Translations under genes and position numbers: made by a program | Shown: one piece after another, positions 46,200 through 60,100 of the stretch | How positions within the stretch are numbered: the stretch's first letter is position 1 | How the letters are laid out: every line of letters begins with the position of its first letter | The notes under the pieces: model-generated | Told to the model about the DNA's origin: nothing | Databases searched by the model: none | What the model saw: only the letters and a program-made list of their open reading frames with translations | Assembly (NCBI GenBank): GCA_963277665.1 | Contig: OY728128.1 | Location: 1,870,552,988-1,870,616,987, forward strand | Direction of reading: 5' to 3' | DNA: 64,000 nt | Source: Viscum album | Lineage: Eukaryota; Streptophyta; Magnoliopsida; Santalales; Viscaceae

Positions 46200-46945
46200 G
46201 GAAAACTAACAACCTTGGTTCTTCTTTTTCTTTCCAAAAGACACACCCTGACCAAAAACCTCACCAATTCATGCACCTCCAAAATTAGTTCTTTTAGCTA
46301 TGTCTTCCTATTTTATAACCTCTTTATTGACATCCTCCATAAAATTGAGAAGGAACATGAGAATGAACATTGGATCATCCTTCATCCCCATCTCAAACCT
46401 CTGACATCCAAGGTAATCATTGGTGAAAAATTCATTGCAAAGTTCACCAACTTAGTAAAGCTAGTGGAACAATCTAAAAGGGCATCCAACCCTTTAACTA
46501 TGGATATAAACTCCATGGTCATTTCTACATGTAATGAATCTGAATAATACTACTCGATGAATACTTTCTTCAATGAATCATAGCTTTGTTCCTCATGAAA
46601 TATTGTCTGCACAATAGAGACCCACCTTCTCCTCTTAGACACTCAATCATGTAATTGAAAAAACACACCATAAAGTCATAAAAACTCCTCAAGAAGTTAA
46701 ATACCCTCTCAATCCACTAATATAATTTCTTAGTTATATTTTACAAAAAAAATTGTGTGTATTTTTTTGGTAAACTCTGGTCCATGATCCATCATCCATT
46801 TCAGGATCTCATCACCTGGTTGAACCAAATTATGAATGGAGCAGACCACTACATCCACTAATGAATGGTCCACCAGAGGATTCACCTGAGGTAGTAGTCT
46901 CTTAGTTTTCTCACTCATATTTAGAATAGATCTTATTGGAGGCAT
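46200..46945 (-). pseudogene. Possible gag remnant of the chromovirus-type element
   Basis: A Met at 46945 opens MPPIRSILNMSEK (like the MPPRRSARN starts of some chromovirus Gags), running to 46730. Broken frames follow to about 46200 on the same strand, and decayed sequence continues to the RT. No knuckle was found with confidence. The position between primer site and RT fits gag. Confidence 0.4.
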
Positions 46946-47338
46946 TATCTAAATAATATCGAGTAAGAACCATTAAAATTTAGAGAAAATTCCAAAATAA
47001 AAATACTTTCCTTCAAAATTCATATTAATTAAATTAAACAATAATAATTTAACGTAAAAAAAGAACTCTTAGGATGAGAGAAAAAACCTTAACAAGGAAG
47101 AGGTCTATATAAATAAATAACACATCATTTTTATTCCAATTACCTTAAACACTATGTCTCAAGCCTGGTAATAATCCCTAATTACCCATGGTATCTATGG
47201 TTCAGACATAGAAGTGATTTGTCCACCCACCACTTACTATTTGAATTCCAAAATTCATAACTCCAAAATAAAAAATAAGGAAAAGTAAAACTATCTAGTT
47301 TCATGACACTTTAAGTTGGGTACCCCATGATACCAATC

Positions 47339-49284
47339 TATAATAAACCAACATAGTTCAAGTAGATAAGTCCCCGGAGAGATTACACCACACAGTAAAG
47401 TAAAACTAATAAAGACTAGTTTCATGTATAAATAATGATAAAAAAATTAAAATTCATAAGAAAAGAATAAATATAGATTTGAAATACAATTAAAAGAAAA
47501 AACATCTAAAATAAAAAATTAAAATAAAATAAGAGTAACACTTCACTATGTGACCAACCATCACTTCGATGACATAATACTATAAAGACAAAGACAACAT
47601 TAGAAGCTGTAATGCTACAAAATGCACTTCCATTTACGTGATTACTAAAAAAATAAAAACCATCCCTAGGTAAAATGTTTGGTTTGATAAAAATATCCCA
47701 ATAATATATATCTAAAGAATCTATAAAAATTCTAGTATCAGTGATGTGGTAGTTATAAATTTAAAGAAAATCTAGTATCACAAATCATTTTCATAAGATA
47801 AAACTATTTCATAAATTGCCTGTTGGTTTTTATAAAAACCATTTAATATTCTCAAATCAATTGATATGAAAATTGTATATGATAAGTCATGAATTCATAA
47901 TGAGTTCTTACCATTGACACACCCTAAAATAAGAATCTCATAAAATAAATATTAAATAAAATATCATGTGATATACTCATCATAAATGAAAAGATGCACT
48001 ATTTGGTCTCTATCTAATGGTAATAGATGTTAGAAATAAAATAAATTCCCAAAATATATTCCCAAGGTGGATCCAATAGGTGTAACCTATATTAGTATTA
48101 CACACATTAATGTGATATAAAACCTCTAGTGGAATTACACACACTAAAGTGAAAAATCTAATTCCTGCCACACCCAAGTTTACTTTATGTGATAAGTTTT
48201 CTAAAATCCATTTAAAAACCATGATCATGATTTAATAAAAAAAATCATAGGGATAAATATCTTCTTACATGCATGAATAACCATTTTAGAACCAAAACCC
48301 CAATTTAAAAATTTTATCAAACACTTGTTGTTCACAAATCTATTTAAAATAGAATCCCATTTAAAAAAATGAATGTTTTTTAATGAAACCACCATAACTA
48401 TAAATATATAAACTTCATGGAATATACTAATGTATTTTGAAATAAAATAATGTAATTAAAATTCTAGAACCTCCATATTGTGACACTTAACTCATGAATA
48501 GAGAAAAAACTAATCCCTATTGAAAAATGAGATCATGATGAGTAGATCGGGCCCTCAAGATCCAAGATACATAATAAATATAAAAAATAAATAAAATAAT
48601 TTGATCTATCATAAATATCTAACCTAGGATCCAATGATACAAGGGGAGTAGATATATTTAAATGGCTGAAGAATGGAAAAGGTGACTGCAAAAAAACAGA
48701 ACATTCCTTGAGTGATCCATCCAAAAAATGAAGGAGTTATATAAGGAATCCCAAAGAATAAGTCTATACATCACCAGGGAATGATGAGGACAAGAAAAAA
48801 GGGTATTAAGAGGATATTAGTCATAAAAATCAATTTAAAATGGTAAAATTCTACTTAGAAATTCTAATAGGGCCATGTATAGTTAAAACACAGGGATATG
48901 CTAACCATGTTCCAACTATGTATGGGTACTGTCTGCATAAAATAAAAGCCACATAGTCTCCCAAGAAATTCCAAATAGTTTAAAAAAACTATTCTCAAGC
49001 CATGTAACACCCATGGGATAACACCCAATCCACACATTGTTTCCTTGTCATGAATCATGGTTAATTTAATAATGCTCAAACTATGAAAAACCACAATATC
49101 ACATCATATAGACAATGGTTACTACTAAACATGATCCAACCATGTATTTGAAATGTCTTCAACAAAAAGATTCATTTTCAACCACTATTCCCCAGAAACA
49201 TATAAAATTAATTCAAAGAAAAACCAAGATAAAATTAAATATTACTACTGAACTTGTGAGAATTATATATGAACAATAGTTAAA
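47339..49284 (-). repeat. 5' LTR of the chromovirus-type element
   Basis: Begins TATAATAAACCA (partner of TGTAAGGAACCA at 40996), right after the degenerate primer site. The other end is placed near AATTATATATGAACAATAG, the partner of CACATATATGATTCTATGG, with an uncertainty of some 20 bases. Confidence 0.55.
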
Positions 49285-50177
49285 AACAGTCCTTCCTCGT
49301 TTTCAAGGGTATTATATCAATCTTCATATCCATTAGATACAATTGAATGGATCTTCCACCACATATATAGTAGAAAGTAACAAGTACAATAATTAATGGA
49401 AATCTATGATTCATCATTCAAATTGTATACCTTCATCAAATGTGTTTTTAATCATCACCAGAATTCATTATATATTTACATTATTTAACATTTACATATT
49501 GATGATAAGTAAAACATTATTCATCATAATCCATATTATCACCTCAATTATATTATTCTTTTATAAAAGTTTAATTTCTTGTAATATGTTTTTTAGTTTT
49601 ATTCAATTGAATATTAACTTTTAATATAAACATCTATATTATGTATAAGGGTATATATTATATTTATAATAAAAAATAAACAACCTTCTAAATAATTAAT
49701 TCATGTAAAATTTGGTAAAAAGTGGGAGAAAGAAATGACATAAAATTTTAATAATTATATTTACATTATAAAATTTTAGAAGTCATTTTCTAGGTTTAGG
49801 ATTCAATCAAAAAAAATTCACCAACATTTAAATTACTAGTACACCAAGTTCCCATGAAAACTCTTGATTAAACTTTATATAACTCATGATTCCCAATAAT
49901 ATCCCACATTTTCACTTAATATAAAATCACTCCTACACACAATCCAAACAAACTATGTCCATTTTTTGTCAAATATATACATAAGTTTCCCTATAAATTT
50001 ATTCCATAACATTATGTCACCCTTAGTCAAATGAATAAGTCCTATAAACATCATTATGAAGAAAGGTGTTTCGAGATGATAAATCCCTAAAAAATTATTT
50101 AGAAAGTTTTTATTCATCTACTTCATTTATCTTATCAAATCCACTCAAATTAAATCATATCCACTAGTCCAATGATA
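49285..50177. other. AT-rich gap between two old elements
   Basis: No gene or repeat recognised. It could be a continuation of the copia-like LTR that ends at about 40990, but I could not align it convincingly. Confidence 0.4.
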
Positions 50178-52530
50178 TATGTTAACAACATGAATATTTG
50201 TAAAAAAAATTATTATAACCATTCAATAATTCATATTGATAATAGAACAACTGAAAAGCGGGGGGGGGGGGGGGGGTGAATAATTTGACATCTTTTTAAA
50301 AATTTATATCTTTAAGAAACGTATCCCCCAAAACATGGTAGTGTTATTACCTTATATCCTTTGAGTTAACTCACATTTATAGAAAATAAGTAATATAGGA
50401 AAAGGATAGAAGATTTACTTGTTTTGGCCTCAGTGTGAGAATATACATCATTTCCATGGACACTCCTAAGGGTCCATGGAAATTCCTTATGAGAAATAAT
50501 TGAATAAAAATTCTTTATAAACTCCCATTGAAATCCTTCTATATCCTAATAGGAATGATTATACTTACTCTCATGAGTTTACAAATTTTTTTTACAAAAA
50601 ATTATCCACAACACAACAATGTAACCTTGTGAAATCTGATGAAGTCTTTCTAGAATCTCTGTCTGATATACCTACATCTAATGACCCTGTGTCTGATGGC
50701 CTCCAACCAATGAACCTTTTTTTAATTGTTCCTTTTATAAAATATGAATTCTTATCAATTAATAAAAGCATTCACCTTTTATAAATTCTTCTCAATTACT
50801 CAATATGATCTTCCTCTGACTAATACTATCTTCCCAGTATTATAATTATAGTCTTTTTATGATACTCAAATTAGAATTTTTTTTATTTGGATCTTTTCAT
50901 CCATAGAAAACACAACTTTAGTTAGAATCAAACTCTAAGAAAAACTCTAAAGCACTTCAACTCTATTCACATTTGATCATTTTCGACTAAGATGTACATT
51001 GAACCTCTATTTATGGGTATTGTATAAATAAGAAAGTATGTAATCCAATTTTATAAACATGCCTACTAAAATTCATAAATTTTAATTTCACACTAATTTG
51101 AATTTAACTATGATTATTCTAAACTGTTCAAAAATCTTATGGAGTCTTCTTGGATCTTATTAAATCTTCTCAAATTATCCAGTTTTCATGCCTTCTTTAA
51201 AGATCTTTAAAATCAACGTTTAAAAAACTATTTAAACATTGAAACTCCATGAAACATCAACATTGTAAGTAGTTAAAAATTAAAATTTATTACTTTATGA
51301 AATGTCAACATTGAAACTTTGAGAAACATCAACATTGTATCTTTTTACAAAGATCTACTTTGTAACTCTAATTAAAATTCATCTTTGTAAATTCAAATTT
51401 GTAGAAACCTAAAATAAGGAATTTTAAAAGATGTTTTCATTGTTCATACACTTTCTCTTTACAATTATACTATTCATACACTTTTTATGTTTTGTCATAT
51501 TGTTCATATACTTTCTCTGTACATTTATACTATTCATTTATTTTCTCAATATGATCATTCTATTAATATTATTTCTCATTCTTATCATAATATTCATATT
51601 CATTCTTAGTAGGATCATACTGTTTATCTTTATTATCTTTCTAATGATACTATTTATCCAATTTCTCAATCCTATTATAAAATTCCGTTGGTGGTGATTT
51701 AGAAACATTCTAACAAAAAAATAATTTAGGAAAACGATTTTTTTATAGTCTAGAAATTTTCACTTCTCTTTTCTTCTACAAATTTCATATCATAAAATTA
51801 CTTATTTATGATGTTTTAGGAACATGAAAGAACATCAATGAATCATCTAAATTAGTTATAAATTCATTAAGAAAACTTTATAGATTTATATGTTTCTTAT
51901 TTCTTCATATTCTCAAAATTTATATATTTATAACTTTCTCAACTTCTACATCTATAGAAAATTGATTAAATTCATGAATTTATAACAAAATATTCATTTG
52001 ATGGTTCATTTAATGAATCGTTCGACTAGAATCTTTGAAATTCATCCAACTTTCAATTTTTTTGAAAAATATTATGCCTGATACTTATCTTTATAATAAT
52101 ATGTGTCTCGAAACCGATAAATTATTTGAAGTTCATATCTTTCCATCTTTTCAAACTCTCTTACTTTAAAACTCTATTCATGTTCAGCAACTTAATAACA
52201 AAATTTTGTAAAATTACATCCAATCTAATTTTCTTGTTTCATAAAAACTTTCTTTAATAAAATATAGTTTTCAAATAATACAAAAAATTATTAAAAAACA
52301 TAAAAAAGGATATTTAATCTCACTATTTGGATTTTTTGACAACATTTATCAATTTCATTTAACACTCATCAGTTCTCATCACTCTGACCATTCCAAAACA
52401 GAAAGTTTTTAAATTTTACCAAAACAAATATTTTTTCAAAAGAGAGTTTCCTAACATAACACTAATAGATAATATAATATTTTTTATGTAATTTCATCCC
52501 TCAGTGATAAGAATATTTCTGGCATGGTTA
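50178..52530 (-). repeat. 3' LTR of the copia element, with G17 tract
   Basis: Begins near TGTTAACAACATGAA. A run of 17 G (50260-50276) is followed by TGAATAATTTGACA, where the other LTR has AGAAGGGGGGAAGGGGTCTTGAATC (57949). A promoter would read on the minus strand. The right end is estimated from the approach to a purine-rich stretch (coding-strand AGAATGGGAGAGAG) near 52615. Confidence 0.55.
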
Positions 52531-53169
52531 GGACAAATCCTGGCTAACTTTTATCTTCTCCACACTTTTTATAAATTCTCAACCCACAATTTTTTTACCC
52601 ACTTTTTTTGTTCTCTCTCCCATTCTATGATTACCGCACCTTCAGATTCATTAAAAAAATGAAATTTAATATCCTATTACAAAGTTATTACATTCCATCC
52701 CCATTTTTCTTCATAATACAAAGAATAATAGTAGAATTCATAAAGGTGTTTTGAGAAGTCTTTGTTGGATGTTGATAATAAAGTTATAACCACAAAATAA
52801 AAAATAACTCTTTTAGAATAACATTTGAAAAAATATCAAAAATTTGATAATTCATTGAAATATATTCTAGAAAAACTTCTTTATTTTTAAAATTTCTATT
52901 TTATGAAGAAAAAGATAATATCAATGTGCATTGATCTTTAGTATTTGACCTGATTTTTAGAAATATCAATTGAACTATGATTATCACAAATTATTTTCAA
53001 TCATGTATAATCATTCACATTCAAGTCTTCTATCTGAAAATTCATCCACAACATTTAATTAAGAGACTGGGTAGCAGTAATATATTTTTATTTTTTTGGT
53101 TCCCAAAAATATTGAACTATGTTTCATTCTATACCAAATCACACAACATTCTCCTGTGAAAAATGTCCC

Positions 53170-53823
53170 TCCTAGAGTTTATTTTCTATCATTGTAATCT
53201 CCAGCCCAATCATCATCAATATAACCATGAATGTTCATTACAAAACTTCTTTTGTACAACAAAACATATGAAGTTATTCATTTAACATATCTTATAATTA
53301 TATATCCTTCCAATATATGATTTTTTTGGGATCATTGTGATATATGTAACATAAAGTCACCTAATTGACAATATTGGGTATTGGGGCTATAAGTTAATGA
53401 AAACTCCCAATCATCTTTTGAAAGTCCTTCTAATTTCCATTTTATCTGATTTTATTGTTACTGAAATTTGTTCTTTGTGAGATTAGAGTAGAAGATTATT
53501 TAGAATCTTCTAGGAATTTTTTTAAAAAATATTCTCTGATATACTTTTCTTAGGAGAGAAAAATGTATTTTTTTTTGAAATTTTAGACATAGGAAAAATG
53601 TTAATGTTTTTAACATTGAAATCTAAAAATAATTATTTATTTCTCTATAAAATTCATTACAAACCTTTTCCTTATCACTGGAAAATAATTTAGCATCCAC
53701 ATATATAATTAAAATCTTGGTACATGAATCCACTTCATTAACCAAAAAAATATTGTTAACTTTAACTTTATATAAATTCAACTTTTTCAAAAAAAATAAT
53801 GAAGTTTGGTAAACTAGAACCAT
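53170..53823 (-). pseudogene. RT C-terminal part and RNase H of the copia element
   Basis: 53823-53623 reads NLYKVKVNNIFLVNEV then KILIIYVDAKLFSSDKEKVC; the YVDD catalytic motif appears as YVDA. This matches copia RT (NLFxK..., LLIVQVYVDDIIFGxT). Further on, near 53225-53170, HGYIDDDWAGDYNDRK matches RNase H (GYSDADWAGDxxDRKSTSG), followed by a stop. These copy element RNA into DNA. Confidence 0.75.
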
Positions 53824-54079
53824 GAAGCTTTTTTTAACACAAATATGGATTTCTTACATTAAAAAACCTTTCTAACATCATTATCAATTAGAAAAACAAA
53901 AGGTTTATCAATGTAAACTTCTTCCTCAATCTTCTCATTTAAGAAGGCTAACTTTTCATCCATTTGATAAAACTTATAAAATTAATTTGCAGGCTCTATT
54001 AAGAATATTTTGATAGTTTCTAATCTTGAAATGGGGAATAATATTATTCATAGTCCACAACTCTTACCCTATATAGCCT

Positions 54080-54215
54080 TTACAAAAATGTATTTATTGG
54101 TTTATTGAAACATCTCCATGTTCATTCAATTTTTTCTTATACACCCATTTTCTTCAAATAAATTTTTTATGTAATGGTCAGGGAACAAGATCCCATATTT
54201 CTTTTCTCTTAATTT
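54080..54215 (-). pseudogene. RT N-terminal block of the copia element
   Basis: The minus strand reads EIWDLVP-stop-PLHKKFI, then KWVYKKKLNEHGDV, as in copia RT (NxTWxLVPRPxxKxIIGTKWVFRNKLDEDGxV). One stop within the block. Confidence 0.65.
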
Positions 54216-54649
54216 TATCTAGATATTCATTAATTTCATTCACCCATTATTATTTTTAATTCTTTTGAAAATTATTATGGTTAAATCGTCAAAATAAGTT
54301 AGGAATAATTTTATAATCTCAAACTTCTTTTAGTTTTAATTAGATCATTCAAATTCCATGTATTTTTTTAGTTTTAACTTCTTTATATAAGGTAGGAAAT
54401 TTCAAATTTTAACTTCCAACTTCACTTTCCTAAAAACATGATTCCTTTGAAACTTGATATGTCATTTTTGGTTCATTTTCACATTCATTAAAAATATTTA
54501 GGCTGTCTTCCTCACCATTTCACTATCCATTATTAAGGAATTTGGATACTCAATAACCTTCACATCATAGAAATACACTAACTTTCATAAAAATTTGTTC
54601 CTAATTTTGTAACTTCTTAAATTAAGTGAATATCCAATGATAGTTCTTC

Positions 54650-55400
54650 TTTATATTTTTTTTATCAAATTTTACAAGATCTACATTTTTTATTCTTAGT
54701 AAACAGGGACTTCTAAAAACCTTGAAATATTTCATTGAAGGTTTTTTTACCACATAAAAATGGATTTATTATTTTAATTTGGTCTTAATAGAAATTATTT
54801 TCTTTACATGTACAATAGTGTTAATGGCTTCTCTCTAGTATAACTTTTAAATTTTTTACTTTTCCAACATGCTTCTTCCAATTTCGACCAAAGTTCTATT
54901 TTTTCTTTCTAATACTTAGTTTTTTTAGGGTTGTATGGATTTCTATATTTAGGTTTTATTCCATACTTATTAACATAATACTAAAAAGAATTACATGTAA
55001 ACTCTATATCATTATCATTTCCCACACTTTTTATATAAACTTGAATTTATCTCTCAACATATCTTATGAATGATATGAAAATTTCAACAACTGATGATTT
55101 ATGTTTCATAAAAATGATGTTTTTTATTGGATTGAAATCATCAATAAAATAGATAAAGTAAAAATCACTTTTTTATAATTAATTTCCCATCAGTAAAAAA
55201 AGTTCTAATTGAATAAAATCAATAGGCCTAGTTGATTGAATCTCAACTTTATTATTTATTTTAACAATAATATTTCTTTTCTGACATGTAATTAAAACAT
55301 TTTATTCCTTTATTTTCAACTATGGTATGTTTCTAATAGAATCAACTTTGTAATGTTCATTCATAATTTTCTAGAGAAGGTTCCCAAGTCTACAATGCCA
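54650..55400 (-). pseudogene. Pre-integrase and integrase region of the copia element
   Basis: Near 55398-55365 the minus strand reads LWHCRLGNLL, the GAG-pre-integrase motif (LWHxRLGH). Near 55110-55010 it reads MKHKSSVVEIFISF, then KSVGNDNDIEF, the core segment around the second catalytic Asp (here IKSVGNDND for IRSDHGGEF, so changed). Stops and frameshifts throughout. Confidence 0.65.
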
Positions 55401-56879
55401 TAGTTTTTTTCCTTCTTCAGCACATTAGTAACAGGTGTTACAAAGTTCTCCTATTCAAAAGTGATTTTTAATGATTCTTTATCCTTTGGTATTAATTTTA
55501 CCATGTTAAAAACATTTGATGATACATTAATCTTTCTTGAATATCACTTTTTTTCCATTATCATAAAAAATTACACTTAGTAAGTTATGTTTAATCCAAT
55601 CAAAATATAAAACTTCATTAGATTTTATTTTCATAGTTTTGATATCTATAGTTCCAATTCCATTAAATTTTAAGAAACTATCATTTCCAAAGTACTTTTC
55701 ATCCATAATGATTTTAAAAATCCCTCAATATATTCAAATCATGTTCTATAAGTGAGGAACAAACTCTATCAATAATCCAAGGTTTGTTCATTTTTTTTTG
55801 ATTTTAGATATTTTTAAACAACTAATACTTTTTACTAAACTTTTCTCTTTACAAATTCATTTTCTTTTCCTATCTAAGAAACCTATCCTATAAACGTTTT
55901 TATACATTATTTAGAAAATTGACTGGGTTGGTCTCTTATTTCATAAATTTTCTTCATGTCACCAAATTGATTTTTAATTTAAATCTTTCTAACAACTTTA
56001 GAATATGATTTTTCAATATATTATATTGTAGGAATGTTACTTACTTTTCATGTAATAATCCTCCACCTTACTTCATTAATGTTTTTGGCTATATACATGT
56101 TATTACAATAGTTATCATTGTTGTTCCCATGAATTCCATAACAAAAAAAACTAATCATATCTTGGTCTTATATAGAAGTAGGGTATTTTCCAAAATAAAT
56201 TTGTCTGAGTTTTGAGATAACATTCTATTTTTTCATATGGTATGGGAAAACCTTCTTATAAGGTATATTTTAAAGTTTTTCCTATGTGACACATTACTAA
56301 AATCCTTTCTCAACCTATGGGTTCTCACCATTTTTCTTAAAACCTACTTGGTTAGAAAAATTAGAGGATTAATCACATTTAGTGGGTGATGATTTCAACT
56401 AATTCTTGATATGAACATTCTCATCAAATTTAGAATTCTCATATTTTACTTATGGATATTTGTCAAAATCTTAATTCATATTTCTTAAGTTACATTCATC
56501 CTCAAGAGGTTTTGATTTAGTTTTACAAACCTCATCTTTTGTGGTAGAATTTTTTTTATAAATACCTTATACCATCTTTCTTTGTCCTTTAATTTTTAGT
56601 TTGAGGTTTTTAATCACCTAACTTTGAAAAACTTCCCTTTTAAGAAGATATCATTTTTTATTAAACATCATCTCACAATATTTATTCATTATTTTAATTT
56701 CTTTAATAAGATTTTTATAATTTTTTCAATAAATGAAAAGAAATTTGATCTATAATGATATTATCTGTAACTTTCTTCACCTCCTTCCTCACCACAGTTT
56801 CATAATTCTTCTAGTTTCTTAACTTTCTCATTGAATTTTTTTAACTTCTCTAAAGAATCATCTTTTCAATAAATTTTGT

Positions 56880-57860
56880 TAGTTGATTCATATTTAATTT
56901 TCTTAATTAGATTACTCCTTTTGATTCCAGTGTAATTTTTCTTATATTTTTTTAAGATTTTTCATCCTTAATGATTTGGTTCCACTTCTTCCATTCATGT
57001 TTTTCTTCAGAATAATCATGATATTCACTAAATTTATTCTTGGATAATTCCATATAAGACTGCCCAATTTCTACACACTTGAACCATTTGAGTAGAATGT
57101 TTCCTCCATACTCTTTTTAACCTCTTCAATTGTTCTTAGAGATGAGATACATGATCATCTCATTCTTTTCATCACCTTATTTATCTTCCAATTCACTTTT
57201 TTTTAACAATTTTGTGATAAACATCTTGGATTTTCATATTTCACATAGATTAAAAATCCATTTCATCCTTGATATTCTTTTTAAAAAATTTACCTTTTCC
57301 CATATCATAAGAAACAAGAACGTTATATAATTTATTAATAAATAAGTCACTTTATCTTCTAACGCGTACATTTTGGAATAAAACTTGACTGGGAAGTTTC
57401 TTATGAGTTTCTTAACAATAGTATAATCTTACAAGGTATCTTTGGGACCTAGGATATTGAAAATATCTTCATTCACTATAGTGAAATATTTAACAATAGT
57501 TTTTTCATCATCCGTCCTAATATCTTCAAAATTTTTCTCTATATTTTTATCTTTTATTCCATCACTTTAGTATTTACCTCAAAGATAATTCAATGTTTTC
57601 CCTAGTTTATTTGTCTATTTTGAGACCCAATACCTCTATCAAAACATTTTTTTAAGACTATGTAAGAATAAAATTTATAGCTTCTCCATCAACTTCAATA
57701 TTTCTCTTTCCAGCAAAATACATAATAGAATCCTTCTCAATGGTTAGAAACCTAATAGATCTTCACCAATAACCTCTCGAAAAGTAATAAAAGATAGAGA
57801 ACCATCATATTTTCCATCCATGATAACCTTTCCATAGAGGATAGTAATACCTTTACTATT
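56880..57860 (-). pseudogene. Gag (UBN2-type) region of the copia element
   Basis: Near 57520-57345 the minus strand reads KTIVKYFTIVNEDIFNIL, then DYTIVKKLIRNFPVKFYSKM, the UBN2 capsid pattern (V..YF..V....N.L......D..IV.K.LRSLP..F). Coiled-coil-like Lys/Glu-rich readings follow toward 56900. Broken by stops. Confidence 0.6.
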
Positions 57861-57888
57861 TAAGGAATTAATATTTTTTATGATAATG

Positions 57889-60100
57889 TGTCAGCATGGA
57901 ATACTCCCACTAATAACACTTATAGTTTATAAGAATCATAAAAAAACTAAGAAGGGGGGAAGGGGTCTTGAATCTAATTTTATATTTTTAAAAATTTACA
58001 TATTTTAGAAACTCAACCCCTGCTAACTGTTAGAGTTATTTCATTATCACCTTTTAGTAATGTCACATTCATGATAAATAAAGAACTTAAGAAAATCACA
58101 TAAGATTTAAAAGGTACGACCTCTATAGGAGAACCCACATCCTTGTCTTTCCCCTCCCATGGGTCAATGAAAAATCACTATTAGAAATAACTGAATACAA
58201 ATTTTGTGTTGAATTTTATTGGACACCTTCTATATCCTGATAGAAAATATTATACTGACACCCATTACTGTATAATTATTATTCCAAAAAATTGAGACAC
58301 AATATAATAATGTAACTTCGTAAAATATTCTATGATAAAGACCTATCCAGAAACTCAGTCCAATGCACCTGTGTCTAATGGGACTATATATTATGAGACT
58401 TTTCTAGAAATGTTCATTTTGAAAAATATGAATTATTTTCAGTAAAGAACCCTAATCTTTTTTGAAACTCTTCTTAATTACTCAGTTTGATCCTTATACT
58501 GATACTAACTATCCCTTATTCTGATCTTAGACTCTTTTTAATACCATAATCATAAAATTTATATTGTATGGAACATTTATTTATCACAAAACTCAACATG
58601 GGTTGAAAACTCACTCTGAATCAGAATCTACAACACTTAAACTCTATTCACATGTGAAAAATGTTAAATATGATTTACACTACACCTCTATTTATAGGTA
58701 TTCCAAATATTAAAAATAAGGGAAGATGATTTTCAATCTCAAATGGATGAAATTTATAAATTTGAATTTCACACTCATTTGAATTACATTGGGACATTAT
58801 CAACATTTCTTAACCCTTCTAGAGTCATATCGAACCTTCTTGAATCTTCTCAACTTCTCTACTATTCTAGAATTCATTGAAGTTACTTAGACATGATATT
58901 TATGAAATTTTTTAAACATTGTAACATTATGAATCTTCAACATTTTAACTTGCAAAAATATTAATTTTGTAACTTCATGAAACATAAACATTGTAACTTT
59001 GAGAAAATTTGACTTTTCATCTCCATAAAAACATTATATTTGTAACTCTATACAAACTTTATCATTGTAACATTGAATTTTCTTGAACCTAAAACATGGA
59101 CATTGTATAGTTTTTTTTCACTTTTCATTCTCTTTATCTATCTGATTATACTATTCATACACTCTCTCTATCTAATTGAAATGTTCATCATCTTTGTCCA
59201 CCCGATCATACTGCTAGTTTTTCTTTCTTATTCTAACTGTACTATTTATCTTTTTTTTTTCTAATTATGATAAAAAATTTCATCTTATTCCTTAGTCTGA
59301 TCATATAGATCATTTTATTTCCTCGTCTAATGATACTATTTATATACTTTTTCAGTCCAATCATTATATTCATTTGGTGATGAAGCAAAAAATTTCTAAC
59401 AAAAAGTTAATTCAGAAACCTGAACTTTGGAAACTCTAGAAATATGCACTACTCTTTTGTTCAACAACTTTAATCTCAAATCACGACTTCTTCATAATGT
59501 TTTAAAAATCTAAAAGAACTAAAAAAATAATCTAAATTAGTTATAAATTTATTTAATGAAACTTACTGAATTTTTTAATTTATAATTTCTTCATATTTCG
59601 AAGATTTTTTACTTTCTAACTTTAAAAAATTTATATATATCGAAAATTTCATAACATCTAGAAATTTTATAAAAAGATCTATCCAATGGATCATCTGATC
59701 ATCAACTCTGCAGTTCATCAATCTTCCAATTTTATTGCATCTAGTGATTCTCTTTCTGATAAGATGCACCCAGAAAACATCAAATTCCTTTGAAATGTTC
59801 TTATCTTTATAGAGTAAGTAAATTTATGACTTTAAAAATTTCTTAAACTTTAGAAACTTCATAATTTTTTATAACATTCAGTAACTCAAATTTTCTAATT
59901 TTAAAAAAACATTCATCAATAAAATTTAGTTTTCATTGAATACAAAACATTTTTTTTCAAATTATCACAGAGGATCTTGAAAAAAAAATCTCATAATCTT
60001 AAACATTAATTCAATTTAACATGATAATTTTTGGGTCAGTTTTAACATATACATAAAATATTATATATCATTATTATCATTAATTTCTTAGAAAAACTCA
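57889..60100 (-). repeat. 5' LTR of the copia element
   Basis: Begins TGTCAGCATGG directly after the decayed primer site. It contains AAGGGGGGAAGGGGTCTTGAATC (57952-57974) at the place of the G17 tract of its partner. The end near 60100 is only an estimate from the length of the other LTR. Confidence 0.55.

Larger units (their letters stand above)
40996..49284 (-). mobile_element. Ancient Ty3/gypsy chromovirus-type retrotransposon
   Basis: LTR pair 40996-42921 and 47339 to about 49284, both near 1.93 kb, with integrase, RNase H, RT and gag traces between them in minus order. On the coding strand the 3' LTR starts TGTAACACCC at 42921, the typical start of Tekay/del-type LTRs, preceded by the purine-rich GGTAGGGAATAG. 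The primer site is near 47320-47336 (TTGGTATCATGG, degenerate iMet). Target duplications were not found. LTR divergence is heavy (clearly more than in the Athila element). Confidence 0.7.
50178..60100 (-). mobile_element. Ancient Ty1/copia retrotransposon
   Basis: LTR pair about 50178-52530 and 57889-60100 with internal order gag, pre-integrase, integrase, RT, RNase H on the minus strand, which is the copia order. A decayed iMet primer site lies just left of 57889 (TTTATGATAATG for GCTCTGATACCA). Matching LTR blocks: CCTCTATTTATGGGTATT (51004) with CCTCTATTTATAGGTATT (58685); CTATTCATACAC (51471) with CTATTCATACAC (59150). Right-hand ends are approximate. All genes are dead. Confidence 0.7.

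Noticed and set aside
51431..51697. 88-codon hydrophobic plus-strand frame resembling a membrane protein
   Set aside because: Low-complexity Phe/Leu/Ile translation of TTC/TTA-rich LTR sequence; the same composition is at 59073 in the partner LTR, and the copia genes run on the other strand.
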